A DNA stretch of 64,000 nt from Streptomyces sp. 71268 (GTDB lineage: Bacteria > Actinomycetota > Actinomycetes > Streptomycetales > Streptomycetaceae): positions 5,710,501 through 5,774,500 of the forward strand of contig NZ_CP114200.1 of the NCBI RefSeq assembly GCF_029392895.1, written 5' to 3'. Below the pieces are notes generated by a model that was not told where the DNA came from, did no database searches, and worked only from the letters and a program-made list of their open reading frames with translations. Positions 1-9,000 of the stretch are shown in pieces. A program made the translations under genes and the position numbers. The first letter of the stretch is position 1, and each line of letters opens with the position of its first letter.

Positions 1-1793
1 ACACCCCCGGCATCGACGAGCGGGCCGCCACCCGGACGGAGAGCAGCTACGGGTTGCGCCAGTTGCTGCGCGGCTTCGGCAAGCCGCTCGCGCTGTGTCT
101 GCTGCTCGTCTCGGTGGACGCCCTGGCCGGGCTGCTGCTGCCGGTGCTGATCCGGCACGGCATCGACGAGGGCGTCCAGGAGATGGCGCTGAACGCGGTG
201 TGGGCCGCGTCCGGGCTCGCGCTGCTGGTGGTCCTCGTGCAGTGGGTGGCGCAGGTCACCGAGACGCGGATGACCGGGCGCACCGGTGAGCGCGTGCTCT
301 ACTCGCTCCGCGTCAAGATCTTCGCGCAGCTCCAGCGGCTCGGCCTCGACTACTACGAGCGCGAGCTGAGCGGCAAGGTCATGACCCGGATGACCACCGA
401 CGTCGACGCGCTCTCCACGTTCCTGCAGACCGGCCTGGTCACCGCGCTGGTCAGCCTGCTCACCTTCTTCGGCATCCTGGTCGCGCTGCTGGTCATCGAC
501 CTGGAACTGGCCCTGGTGGTCTTCGCGACCCTGCCGCTGCTGGTCATCGGCACCGTCTTCTTCCGCCGGCAGAGCGTCAAGGCGTACGAGCTGGCCCGCG
601 ACCGGGTCAGCGCCGTCAACGCGGACCTGCAGGAGAACGTGGCCGGGCTGCGCATCGTGCAGGCGTTCCGGCGCGAGGAGAGCGGGCGGGCGCGGTTCGC
701 CGAGCGCAGCGACGCGTACCGGCAGGCCCGGGTGCACGGCCAGTGGCTGATCTCGATCTACTTCCCGTTCGTGCAGCTCCTGTCGTCCGTGGCCGCCGCG
801 CTGGTGCTGATCGTCGGCGCCGGCCGGGTCAGCGACGGCACGCTGACGGCGGGCGCGCTCGTGGCGTACCTGCTCTACATCGACCTGTTCTTCGCGCCCG
901 TGCAGCAGCTCTCCCAGGTGTTCGACGGCTACCAGCAGGCCACCGTCTCGCTGCGCCGCGTCCAGGAGTTGCTGCGCGAACCCACGACGACGCCGCTGGC
1001 CCAGGCGCCGCGCGAGGTGCGGGAGCTGCGCGGCGACATCGCGTTCGAGGACGTGTCCTTCCACTACGGCCCGGCCGACCAGCCCGAGGAGGCGCTGTCC
1101 GGCGTCAACCTGCGCATCCCGGCCGGCCAGACCGTCGCCTTCGTCGGCGAGACCGGTGCGGGCAAGTCCACGCTGGTCAAGCTCGTGGCCCGGTTCTACG
1201 ACCCGTCGGCCGGCCGGGTGACCGTGGACGGTGTGGATCTGCGCCAACTGGACCTGGCCGGGTACAGGCACCGACTCGGCGTGGTGCCGCAGGAGTCGTA
1301 CCTCTTCCCCGGCACGGTGCGCGACGCCATCGCCTACGGGCGTCCCACCGCGTCCGATGCCGACGTGGAGGCCGCGGCCCGCGCGGTCGGCGCGCACGAC
1401 ATGATCGCCCAGCTTGAGGGCGGCTACCTGCACGAGGTGACCGAGCGCGGCCGCAACCTCTCCGCGGGGCAGCGCCAGCTGATCGCGCTGGCCCGGGCCG
1501 AACTCGTCGCTCCCGACGTGCTCCTCCTGGACGAGGCGACGGCCGCGCTCGACCTGGCCACCGAGGCGCTGGTCAACCAGGCCACCGACCGGCTCGTCGG
1601 ACAGCGCACCACGCTGGTGGTGGCCCACCGGCTGACGACGGCCGCCCGCGCCGACCGGGTCGTCGTGCTGCACGACGGCCGGGTGGTCGAGGACGGCACC
1701 CACGACGAGCTGCTGGCCCAAGGCGGTCGCTACGCCCGGCTCTGGCACGCCTTCACGGGCAGCGACATGGCCACCGCCGGCGTGCCGGGCTGA
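1..1793 (+). CDS. ABC exporter, fused permease-ATPase (5' truncated)
   Basis: This is a type IV (ABCB-like) exporter half-transporter that would use ATP to pump lipids, drugs or peptides across the membrane; the substrate is not predictable. The frame is open from the window edge (codons begin at base 3), so the true start lies upstream. An N-terminal six-helix membrane domain is followed by the nucleotide-binding domain: Walker A GETGAGKST (nt 1146-1172), the signature LSAGQRQ (about nt 1457) and Walker B VLLLDEATAALD (about nt 1518), then the H-loop in VVAHRLTTA. All catalytic motifs look intact. Such proteins are often encoded as adjacent heterodimer pairs, so the partner may lie just left of the window. 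Confidence 0.93.
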   Translation, partial: TPGIDERAATRTESSYGLRQLLRGFGKPLALCLLLVSVDALAGLLLPVLIRHGIDEGVQEMALNAVWAASGLALLVVLVQWVAQVTETRMTGRTGERVLYSLRVKIFAQLQRLGLDYYERELSGKVMTRMTTDVDALSTFLQTGLVTALVSLLTFFGILVALLVIDLELALVVFATLPLLVIGTVFFRRQSVKAYELARDRVSAVNADLQENVAGLRIVQAFRREESGRARFAERSDAYRQARVHGQWLISIYFPFVQLLSSVAAALVLIVGAGRVSDGTLTAGALVAYLLYIDLFFAPVQQLSQVFDGYQQATVSLRRVQELLREPTTTPLAQAPREVRELRGDIAFEDVSFHYGPADQPEEALSGVNLRIPAGQTVAFVGETGAGKSTLVKLVARFYDPSAGRVTVDGVDLRQLDLAGYRHRLGVVPQESYLFPGTVRDAIAYGRPTASDADVEAAARAVGAHDMIAQLEGGYLHEVTERGRNLSAGQRQLIALARAELVAPDVLLLDEATAALDLATEALVNQATDRLVGQRTTLVVAHRLTTAARADRVVVLHDGRVVEDGTHDELLAQGGRYARLWHAFTGSDMATAGVPG

Positions 1794-1854
1794 GCCGCCG
1801 CCCCGGGTTAGGCCGACCGGGGCGGGGCGTCACTCCACCGGCGGACCCGGCCGG

Positions 1855-2325
1855 CTACGGCTCCATGCCGCTGGCCCGCGCGATGGCCTCCACCTCGCGG
1901 CGATCCGCCTCCCGTTCGGCGGCCTCGGCGGCCACCCGCTGCTTGTGCCGGCGCAGGAAGTCGGGGTCGTCGGCCCGTTCGCGGGGGACGAGCACCTTCA
2001 TGCCCTTGGCGTGCGGGCTGTCCCCCAGGTCGACCACGACCCGCTCGTCGTGCGAGGTGAGCAGGCCGAACAGCACGAGCAGTTCGGCCTGGAGGGCGGG
2101 CGTGAACAGCTCCCGCTCCTCGGGCCCCATGCCCAGTTCGTACGTGCCGCCGCGCACGGCCGGTGAGACACTCAGCTCGCGGAGCAGTCGCATCAGCAGT
2201 TCGAGGGAGCGCGGGTCGACGCGCTGCTCCAGTTCGCTCAGGTACCGCCGCAGTCGTTCGGCCCGTTCGCTCGGCTCGGGGCCGTCCGGCCCCTGGCTTT
2301 CCTCTCGGTCCATGCCGACCAGCAT
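1855..2325 (-). CDS. Conserved hypothetical protein, 156 aa
   Basis: I do not recognise a named family. The protein is acidic and soluble with no signal peptide or membrane segment, is rich in Leu and Glu/Arg (RLRRYLSELEQRV, LLMRLLRELS) and ends in a highly charged helix rich in Ala, Glu and Arg that could be a coiled coil. Third-codon-position GC supports coding. The start may instead be the ATG at 2313, which gives MDREESQG; neither has a convincing ribosome site. It converges with the ABC exporter and is divergent from the S37 peptidase. Confidence 0.65.
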   Translation of the reverse strand: MLVGMDREESQGPDGPEPSERAERLRRYLSELEQRVDPRSLELLMRLLRELSVSPAVRGGTYELGMGPEERELFTPALQAELLVLFGLLTSHDERVVVDLGDSPHAKGMKVLVPRERADDPDFLRRHKQRVAAEAAEREADRREVEAIARASGMEP

Positions 2326-2482
2326 GGGTCATCTCACGCGAGGAGGGGAGGGGGGCGGCGTGGCGTAACGGGCGCCGGCCGGGCGCGAAGGAGCCCCCGT
2401 CGATGGCATGAGCTGGGGCTAGCCCCCGCGCCCGACCGCTTGTAGGTTCACGGCGACCATTGCGAACTCCTGGGAGATCAGC

Positions 2483-3934
2483 ATGCACAAGTCGCTCAGA
2501 TCGCTGCTCGCGCTGGCGGTGCTCATCGGCACCGTGGGCGTGGGCAGCGTTTCGGCAGGGACGGCCACCGCCGCGCAGCCGGACGAACGGAGCACCACGG
2601 CCGCGCAGTCGGACGACATAAAGGACCGCATCCTCCGCATACCGGGGATGAGCTTCATAGAGGAGAAGCCGTACGACGGGTACCGCTTCTTCGTCCTCAA
2701 CTACGAGCAGCCGATCGACCACCGGCACCCGTCGAAGGGGACGTTCAAGCAGCGGATCACGCTGTTGCACAAGTCCGTCGACCGCCCCTCGGTCTTCTTC
2801 ACCTCCGGCTACAACGTGAGCACCACGCCGCGCCGCAGCGAGCCGACGCAGATCATCGACGGCAACCAGCTCTCCATGGAGTATCGCTTCTTCACCCCCT
2901 CGCGCCCGCAGCCGGCCGACTGGAAGAAGCTCGACATCTGGCAGGCCGCCAGCGACCAGCACCGCCTCTACAAGGCCCTCAAGCCGATCTACGGCAAGAA
3001 GTGGCTGGCCACCGGCGGCAGCAAGGGCGGCATGACGGCCACCTACTTCCGCCGCTTCTTCCCGAACGACATGGACGGCACCGTCGCGTACGTGGCCCCC
3101 AACGACGTGGTCAACAAGGAGGACTCGGCCTACGACCGGTTCTTCGCGCGGGTGGGCGACCGCGAGTGCCGCGCCAGCCTGACGGCCGTGCAGCGCGAGG
3201 CGCTGGAGCGCCGCGGCCGGCTCGTGGCCCGCTACCAGAAGTGGGCGGACGAGCAGGGCCGCACGTTCAAGGTGATGGGCAGCGCCGACAAGGCGTACGA
3301 GAACGCCGTGATCAGCCTGGCCTGGGCGTTCTGGCAGTACAGCCTGGAGAAGGACTGCGCGGACGTGCCGGCGCCGACCGCCTCCGACGACGTGCTGTAC
3401 AACTACATCGACAAGATCTCCGGCTTCGACTCCACCACCGACCAGGGCCTGGAGGGCTACACGCCGTACTACTACCAGGCGGGCACCCAGCTGGGCTGGC
3501 CGACGGTGCGGTACGACAAGCTGAAGGACCTGCTGCGGTACCCGGGCATCGACGCGCCGCGGCACGCCGTGCCGGCCGAGATCCCGATGAAGTTCGACCC
3601 CCGCACGATGCGGGACGTGGACACCTGGGTGCGCCACAACGGTGAGCGGATGCTCTTCGTCAACGGCGAGAACGACCCGTGGGGCGCCGAGCCGTTCCGC
3701 GTGGGCAAGCGCAACGACTCCTACGTCTACACGGCGCCGGGCGCCAACCACGGCGCGAACATCGCCGCGCTGCCCGCCGCCCAGAAGGCGAAGGCCACCG
3801 CGCGCGTCCTGGACTGGGCGGGCGTCCAGCCGGCGGCCGTGAAGTCCGGCGACCAGACGGCCAAGCCGCTGGCCCCGTACGACAAGAAGCTCGACCGCCG
3901 GGACGTCTCCCGCGAGTCCCTGCTGCGCCCGTAG
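2483..3934 (+). CDS. Secreted S37/PS-10-type tripeptidyl aminopeptidase
   Basis: This is an exported serine peptidase that probably removes N-terminal tripeptides, as the S37 enzymes of Streptomyces do during maturation of extracellular proteins. A Sec signal peptide spans about residues 1-31, ending in TATAA. The nucleophile elbow GGSKGGM places the catalytic serine at residue 180. The C-terminal GENDPWGAEPF and GANHG motifs fit the acid and histidine of an alpha/beta-hydrolase triad. At 483 aa the length is normal for the family. The start ATG is preceded by GGGAGATC. Two tandem hairpins follow the stop. Confidence 0.87.
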   Translation: MHKSLRSLLALAVLIGTVGVGSVSAGTATAAQPDERSTTAAQSDDIKDRILRIPGMSFIEEKPYDGYRFFVLNYEQPIDHRHPSKGTFKQRITLLHKSVDRPSVFFTSGYNVSTTPRRSEPTQIIDGNQLSMEYRFFTPSRPQPADWKKLDIWQAASDQHRLYKALKPIYGKKWLATGGSKGGMTATYFRRFFPNDMDGTVAYVAPNDVVNKEDSAYDRFFARVGDRECRASLTAVQREALERRGRLVARYQKWADEQGRTFKVMGSADKAYENAVISLAWAFWQYSLEKDCADVPAPTASDDVLYNYIDKISGFDSTTDQGLEGYTPYYYQAGTQLGWPTVRYDKLKDLLRYPGIDAPRHAVPAEIPMKFDPRTMRDVDTWVRHNGERMLFVNGENDPWGAEPFRVGKRNDSYVYTAPGANHGANIAALPAAQKAKATARVLDWAGVQPAAVKSGDQTAKPLAPYDKKLDRRDVSRESLLRP

Positions 3935-3949
3935 TGCCGCACTGACAGC

Positions 3950-4013
3950 CCCGGGGCGGTGACGGCCGCCCCGGGACCGAGGGGGCGCCCGAAGCAGTAG
4001 CGGGCGCCCCCTC
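3950..4013. terminator. Two tandem terminator hairpins
   Basis: The first hairpin has a 10-bp stem (3950-3959 with 3966-3975). The second has a perfect 13-bp stem (3979-3991 with 4001-4013, arms gagggggcgcccg/cgggcgccccctc). They lie between the peptidase stop and the convergent LysR gene and probably terminate both. Confidence 0.75.
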
Positions 4014-4022
4014 GCGCGTGGC

Positions 4023-4931
4023 TCAGGCGGCGTCGCGGCGCGGCCAGTGCTCCTGGAGGAGGCGCACCGCCTCGGTGATGGACGGTCGGCGGGCGGCCCC
4101 GGGGCGCCACAGCGCGTACAGGCGGCGCAGCGGCGTCGGCTCCAGCGGTACGACGGACACACCCTCCGGCACCGGGCTACGGCCGAGCCGGGGGACCAGC
4201 GCGATGCCGAGGCCGGCGGAGACCAGCGCCAGTTGCGTGTGGTACTCGGCGACCTGGTATGCGAGGTCGGGCTCGTGGCCGGAGGCGCGCAGCGTGCGCA
4301 CCAGCCAGTCGTGGCACACGGTGCCCGGCGGCTGGCAGATCCACCGCTGGTCGGTCAGGTCCGCGCGGCGCAGCACACGACGGCCGGCCAGCGGGTGGTC
4401 GCTGGGCACCAGGATGTCCGACGGGTCGTCGCCGATCACGACCCGCTGCACGCCCTCGGGGGCCGGCAGCGGTGAGATGTCCCAGTCGTGCGTGACGGCC
4501 AGGTCGATCACGCCACGGGCCACCAGATCGGGCGACAGGTGCGGGTCCACCTCGGTCAGCCGGGCGTCCAACCCCGGGTGCCGGGCGGTGAGTTCGGCGA
4601 GCACGGAGGGTAGCAGGCCACGCGCGGCCGAGGCGAACGCGCCTACCGCCAGGCGCCCCGACGGCTGCCCGCGCCGCTCCTCCAGCGTGGTCTCGGCGCG
4701 CTCCACGATGGCCAGCAACTGCTGGGCCGTGTCGGCCAACTGCTGCGCCGCGTCGGTCAGGGCGATGCCACGGCCCCGCCGTTCGAGCAGCGTGGTCCGC
4801 GTCTCCCGCTCCAGCTTCGCTATCTGCTGCGACACCGCCGACGGCGTGTAGCCGAGGGCGACGGCCGCCGCGCTGACCGACCCGTGCACGGCCACCGCGT
4901 GCAGGGCCCGCAACCGGGCCAGGTCCAACAT
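4023..4931 (-). CDS. LysR-family transcriptional regulator
   Basis: This is a 302-aa LysR-type regulator with an N-terminal winged HTH (MLDLARLRALHAVAVHGSVS... TPSAVSQQIAKLE) and a C-terminal periplasmic-binding-like effector domain. I chose the ATG at 4931 because a run of eight G residues lies just upstream and the protein then begins exactly where LysR proteins normally do; a frame extending further upstream would add an unlikely leader. It is divergent from the EamA exporter gene, with an inverted repeat in the shared 159-bp gap, so it most likely controls that exporter and itself. Confidence 0.9.
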   Translation of the reverse strand: MLDLARLRALHAVAVHGSVSAAAVALGYTPSAVSQQIAKLERETRTTLLERRGRGIALTDAAQQLADTAQQLLAIVERAETTLEERRGQPSGRLAVGAFASAARGLLPSVLAELTARHPGLDARLTEVDPHLSPDLVARGVIDLAVTHDWDISPLPAPEGVQRVVIGDDPSDILVPSDHPLAGRRVLRRADLTDQRWICQPPGTVCHDWLVRTLRASGHEPDLAYQVAEYHTQLALVSAGLGIALVPRLGRSPVPEGVSVVPLEPTPLRRLYALWRPGAARRPSITEAVRLLQEHWPRRDAA

Positions 4932-5014
4932 GGTTCCCCCCCAGGGGCTCGGCACCGCGACCAAGCAGCGCCGCGCGCCACGGCGCGGGTCGCCCACGGC
5001 CGTGGCGACCGCTG

Positions 5015-5066
5015 CTTGTAGCACTTCTTCAACCAATCATGAAGATACTCGCGCTGGTGCTACAAG
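5015..5066. promoter_or_regulatory. Probable LysR operator between divergent genes
   Basis: The shared promoter region holds a perfect 10-bp inverted repeat, CTTGTAGCAC (5015-5024) and GTGCTACAAG (5057-5066), plus a smaller TCTTCA/TGAAGA pair (5026-5031, 5040-5045). The region is AT-richer than its surroundings. Location between a LysR gene and its divergent neighbour fits an operator; this is inferred. Confidence 0.6.
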
Positions 5067-5090
5067 GTTCACTGCGTCGATGCTCGAACC

Positions 5091-6092
5091 ATGCGACCCG
5101 CTCACCTCGCCCTGGCCGTGCTGATCACCGCCGCCTGGGGCGTCAACTTCGTCGTCATCGAGGTCGGTCTCGACCACTTCCCGCCGCTGTTGTTCTGCGC
5201 GCTGCGGTTCACGGCCGCCGCGCTGCCCGCCGTGTTCCTCGTGGGCCGGCCCCAGGTGCCCTGGCGCTGGGTGATCGGCGTGGGGCTGGCGCTCGGCCTG
5301 GCCAAGTTCGGCCTGCTGTTCGTCGGCATGAACCAGGGCGCGCCGGCCGGCCTCTCCTCGCTGGTGCTCCAGGTGCAGGCGGTGTTCACGGCGCTGTTCG
5401 CCGCGTTCGCGCTCGGCGAGCGCCCCGGTCCGGTGCGGCTGCTCGGCATGGGCGTCGCGCTGGGCGGCATCGCGGTCGCGGCCGTGGACGAGGGGACCTC
5501 GGGGCCCGTGCTCGGCTTCGCGCTGGTCGTGGCCGCCGCCGCGTTCTGGGGCGTGTCCAACGTGCTGACCCGCAAGGCCGCCCCGCCGGACGGGCTGCGG
5601 TTCATGGTCTGGGTGAGCGTCGTGCCGGTGCTGCCGCTGCTGGCCCTGTCGCTGGTCTTCGAGGGCCCGCAGCGGGATGTGGAGGCGCTGCGCGGCCTCG
5701 ACTGGAGCGGCCTGGGCGCCATCGCGTTCGTGGCCTGGGGCACCACGCTCTTCGGCTTCGGCGCCTGGGGCTTCCTGCTACGCACCTACGACGCGTCGGC
5801 GGTCGCGCCGTTCTCGCTCCTGGTGCCGGTCTTCGGCATGTCCTCGGCGGCGCTGCTGCTGGGCGAGGGGATCAGCCCGCTGCGCTGGCTGGCCGCCGCG
5901 CTCCTGGTCGGCGGCGTCGCCCTGACCTCGTTCGCGGGCGCCGGTCGCGGACGCCCCAGCAGCCCACCGACGGGTCAGGGCCCGGCCCCGGAACCGGCCC
6001 CGAAACCAGCCGCGATACCGGACCCGGCCACTCCGGTCGTGGCCCCGGCTACGGGTGCTGGCCCGGCTCCCGCCGCTGGCTCTCCCGCGTGA
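5091..6092 (+). CDS. EamA-family (DMT) metabolite exporter
   Basis: This is a ten-helix drug/metabolite transporter of the EamA type. Two tandem five-helix repeats are visible; the first opens with the typical LAVLITAAWGVNFVVIEVGL region and FCALRFTAAALPAVF follows. EamA exporters often remove amino acids or related metabolites. The C-terminus carries a proline/alanine-rich tail of about 45 residues that is not part of the fold. Its last 44 bases overlap the convergent isomerase gene. It is divergent from a LysR regulator, a common arrangement for this exporter class. Confidence 0.9.
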   Translation: MRPAHLALAVLITAAWGVNFVVIEVGLDHFPPLLFCALRFTAAALPAVFLVGRPQVPWRWVIGVGLALGLAKFGLLFVGMNQGAPAGLSSLVLQVQAVFTALFAAFALGERPGPVRLLGMGVALGGIAVAAVDEGTSGPVLGFALVVAAAAFWGVSNVLTRKAAPPDGLRFMVWVSVVPVLPLLALSLVFEGPQRDVEALRGLDWSGLGAIAFVAWGTTLFGFGAWGFLLRTYDASAVAPFSLLVPVFGMSSAALLLGEGISPLRWLAAALLVGGVALTSFAGAGRGRPSSPPTGQGPAPEPAPKPAAIPDPATPVVAPATGAGPAPAAGSPA

Positions 6093-6927
6093 CCGACCCC
6101 GTGCCAGCGGCGGCGGCCAGCAGCCCGCGCAGGTGGTCCCGGCCCGCGTCGAGCAGCGTGGGCAACTCGGTCGCCTCCGGGTGCCAGCGCTTCTCGTACT
6201 CCCAGCTCACCCAGCCATCGGCCGGCGCGTCCCGCGCGGTGTCGGCGAAGTTGGCCCGTACGAGCGCGGTCAGGCACGCGGCCAGCGGCAGCGTGCCCCG
6301 GCCGAGCGGCAGCGGGGACGTGTCCTCGGCCGAGGCCACGTCCTTGACCTGCACGTAACCCAGGTGCGGGGCGAGCGCGGCGTGCGAGGCCACCGGGTCC
6401 TCGCCGCCGAGCCAGGTGTGCAGCACGTCCCAGACGGCCCCCACGCTCAGGTGCCCGACCAGGCCCAGCACCCGGCAGGCGTCGGCCGCGGTGCGGTGCG
6501 AGTCGTGGGTCTCAAGCAGCAGCCGTACGCCGAGGTCGTTCGCGTACGGCGCGACGGCGGCCAGCCGGCGGGCGGCCGTCGCGTCGGCCTCGGCGGGGTC
6601 CTGGTCGCCGCCACCGGGGAAGACGCGCGCGTACGGGGCGCCGAGGTCGCGGGCGAGCGCGAGGTGTTGCCGCAGGTCGTCGATGACCGGGCCGTCGTCG
6701 CCGGCCTCGGCGACCCGCGTATAGCCGGCGACGGCGAGCACGGTCAGCCCGGCGGCGCGGAACCGCGCCGCGACGTCGGCCCGTTCGGCCGCGCCGATGC
6801 CGACGTGGACCGGTTCCTCGGGGTGGGCTCGCAGTTCGACGCCCTGGTATCCGTGGTCCACGGCGAGTTCCACGACGTCGGGGATCGGCAGGCCGGGCAC
6901 GCCGAGGGTGGAAAAGGCGAGCTTCAC
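6049..6927 (-). CDS. Sugar phosphate isomerase/epimerase (TIM barrel)
   Basis: This is an AP-endonuclease-family-2 TIM-barrel protein of 292 aa related to xylose isomerases and inositol-pathway isomerases. It begins VKLAFSTLGVPGLP, and metal-binding positions are visible in GVELRAH, LLLETHDSH and AVWDVLHTW. The GTG at 6927 is chosen because AGGAG sits six bases upstream and the barrel starts immediately; an upstream in-frame start would add nine residues. The substrate is unknown. It could serve the inositol locus about 10 kb away or the LacI regulator just upstream, but neither link is shown. Its 3' end overlaps the convergent EamA gene. Confidence 0.85.
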   Translation of the reverse strand: MKLAFSTLGVPGLPIPDVVELAVDHGYQGVELRAHPEEPVHVGIGAAERADVAARFRAAGLTVLAVAGYTRVAEAGDDGPVIDDLRQHLALARDLGAPYARVFPGGGDQDPAEADATAARRLAAVAPYANDLGVRLLLETHDSHRTAADACRVLGLVGHLSVGAVWDVLHTWLGGEDPVASHAALAPHLGYVQVKDVASAEDTSPLPLGRGTLPLAACLTALVRANFADTARDAPADGWVSWEYEKRWHPEATELPTLLDAGRDHLRGLLAAAAGTGSVTRESQRREPGQHP

Positions 6928-7227
6928 GCGGGCTCCTGAGCGGTCGGTGCGCACGGGCGGGCACGGCGACGCTAGGCAGCGAACGCAACCGGGTCAAACC
7001 CGCCACGGGGGCCGGCGGCCCCTTTTCCGGCTTCCCCTATTCGCCAGCGAGATGCCCGCTCAGAAGCGGGGTGCTTCGGGGGCTTTCAGGGCCTTTGTGT
7101 CGGAGGAAGGCCGGTCCTCTCCGGCGCCCCGCCTGCTCAGCAGGCGCCCTCGACCGTGGCCACCTGGGCGAGCGCTGCCCGGCGCGGGCGCGCCCGCGCC
7201 CGTTGGCCGCCCCTGTTCGGGGGCGGC
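6928..7227. other. Intergenic stretch with LacI terminator
   Basis: I see no gene here. A CGCCTGC-TCA-GCAGGCG palindrome lies at 7130-7146. An 8-bp-stem hairpin (7206-7213 with 7220-7227) directly follows the lacI-family stop codon and is the likely terminator for that gene on the minus strand. Confidence 0.5.
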
Positions 7228-8406
7228 TCAGCGCCCGGGCGCGGGGGGCGGCGCGGTCGAGTCCCGGATCATCAGCTCGGCGCGGATCATGGCCACCCCA
7301 CCCGGCGGCGGGGCTTCCCGCCCGAGTGCCAGCCGCCCCGCCCGCGCGCCCGCCTCGTACAGGGGCAGCCGTACGGTGCTGAGCGCCGGGGCCGCGTCCG
7401 CGCTGAACGGCAGGTCGTCGAAGCCGGTGACCGACACGTCCCGGGGGATGCTCAGGCCCATGTCGCGCAGCGCGGCGTAGGCGCCGAGCGCGACCGTGTC
7501 GTTGGCCGCGACCAGCGCGGTGATGCCGGGCTCGCGGCGCAGGAGTTCGCACGCCGCGTCGTATCCGGAGGCCCGGTCGTACGCCCCGTGCACGACCAGC
7601 GGCGGCGGTTCGGGCGCCGCCGCGTGGGCCCCGCCCGGCCGGGCCTCCGGCGTCGGGGCCGGGAGGCCGTGCGCGGCCAGCGCGGCGAGGTGTCCCTCGA
7701 GCCGGTGGCGGGTGGTGGTGCGCTCGGCGGGGCCCGCGATGTAGCCGACGCGGCGGTGGCCGAGGGTGAGCAGGTGCTCGGTGAGCCGCCTGGCGCCGCC
7801 CCGGTTGTCGAAGGTGAGCGCGAGCGCGCCGGCCACCGGGGGCCTGCCGCACAGCACCACCCGGGTGCCGGCGGCGACCAGCCTGGCCACCTTGGCCGCC
7901 AGCCGCTCGGTGTGCTCGGGGCCGTCGGCCGCGCTGCCGGTGAGGACGACGGCCGCGGCGCGCTGGCGCTGGAGCAGCGTGAGGTAGGTGAGTTCGCGCT
8001 CGGGGGAGCCGTTGGTGTTGCACACGACGGCCAGCTTCTCGGCCGCCGTCGCCGGGCCGGCGGGGCCGGTCGCGGCCCTGCCCTGCGGCCCACCGGGCGC
8101 CTGGCCCGGCGCCCACGCGTCGGCGGCGGCCGGGGCGGTGGCGGGGCCCATCTCGGACTGGATGGCGCCCGCCATGATCCCGAAGAAGGGGTCGGCGATG
8201 TCGTTGACGAGGATGCCGACGAGGTCCGAGTTGGCCGCCGCGAGCGCGCTGGCCGGCCCGTTGACCACGTAGTCCAGGTCGTCGACGGCCCGCAGCACCC
8301 GGGCCCGGGTGGCCTCCGCGACCGGGTAGTTCCCGCTGAGCACCCGGGAGACGGTGGCCGGCGACACCCCGGCGCGCGCCGCTACGTCGGCCAGGGTCAC
8401 CGTCAT
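7228..8406 (-). CDS. LacI-family transcriptional regulator
   Basis: This is a 392-aa sugar-responsive repressor. The N-terminal HTH and hinge are classic (MTVTLADVAARAGVSPATVS RVL), followed by the periplasmic-binding-like effector domain. The domain is interrupted at about residues 90-118 by a Gly/Pro/Ala-rich insert that is absent from typical LacI proteins of about 340 aa and is probably a surface loop. No transporter or sugar enzyme is adjacent, so the regulon cannot be named; the isomerase gene downstream on the same strand is one candidate target. Confidence 0.9.
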   Translation of the reverse strand: MTVTLADVAARAGVSPATVSRVLSGNYPVAEATRARVLRAVDDLDYVVNGPASALAAANSDLVGILVNDIADPFFGIMAGAIQSEMGPATAPAAADAWAPGQAPGGPQGRAATGPAGPATAAEKLAVVCNTNGSPERELTYLTLLQRQRAAAVVLTGSAADGPEHTERLAAKVARLVAAGTRVVLCGRPPVAGALALTFDNRGGARRLTEHLLTLGHRRVGYIAGPAERTTTRHRLEGHLAALAAHGLPAPTPEARPGGAHAAAPEPPPLVVHGAYDRASGYDAACELLRREPGITALVAANDTVALGAYAALRDMGLSIPRDVSVTGFDDLPFSADAAPALSTVRLPLYEAGARAGRLALGREAPPPGGVAMIRAELMIRDSTAPPPAPGR

Positions 8407-9000
8407 CGCTTCCGCTCCATCCGCCGTCCTTCACCCGCGCGAGCACTCACCCTCACGAACACCGCCGCCGCTCGCACCGCCGTGGTGGCCGCCGTGGGCC
8501 GTTGAGGTTATGCCCCGGCGCAAACCGCCCGCCGCCGGTGGCACCGCGCGCCCGTGGTGCCGAACCGGGGACCCGCCGACGCCGCCGCGGCGGCACGTCG
8601 GGGCCCGCGTACCCCGGGGCACCGCAGGGTAGCCGGACCGTCTCCGTGGGCGGGGAACCGGGTCACCCGGGCCCGCCGCGGACCACCGACCACGCACCAC
8701 TCGGCACGGACAAAAAACAGCGGGAAACCGTGCAACCCTTCCCGCCCGCAGCGGGTCGTATGTGTCATCGGGCTTCCGCGGAGGGGAATCTGGGGGGATT
8801 TCGAGCGGAGCCAGTGGAGGGGGAAGCCTGAGGGGCCCGGTCCGTGGACCGGGCCCCTCGTGGCGTACGGGCCCTGGCGCCAGGGACCCTCGCGGGGGAC
8901 TTCGGGGCGGAAGACGGGCGTACGGCCCTTGTGGCGGCGGCCCGTTCGGAGTTATCCACAGGCTCGCACGGGTGTCGGACTCCGGCGGTACGGTCGCTCC
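8407..9000. other. Gene-poor gap with possible leader/small ORF
   Basis: No standard gene is supported between lacI and recD2. The interval holds a 23-codon ORF at 8760-8831 (starting MCHRASAEG) that ends exactly where a strong hairpin begins, so a short attenuator-like transcript is possible. An unusually A-rich patch (CAAAAAACAG) lies at about 8710. Confidence 0.35.
8831..8858 (+). terminator. Perfect 13-bp hairpin upstream of recD2
   Basis: The arms aggggcccggtcc (8831-8843) and ggaccgggcccct (8846-8858) are exact complements separated by only two bases. It has the strength of an intrinsic terminator but no long gene ends at it; only the small ORF at 8760-8831 abuts it. It may end a short leader RNA or attenuate transcription entering recD2. 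Confidence 0.6.
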
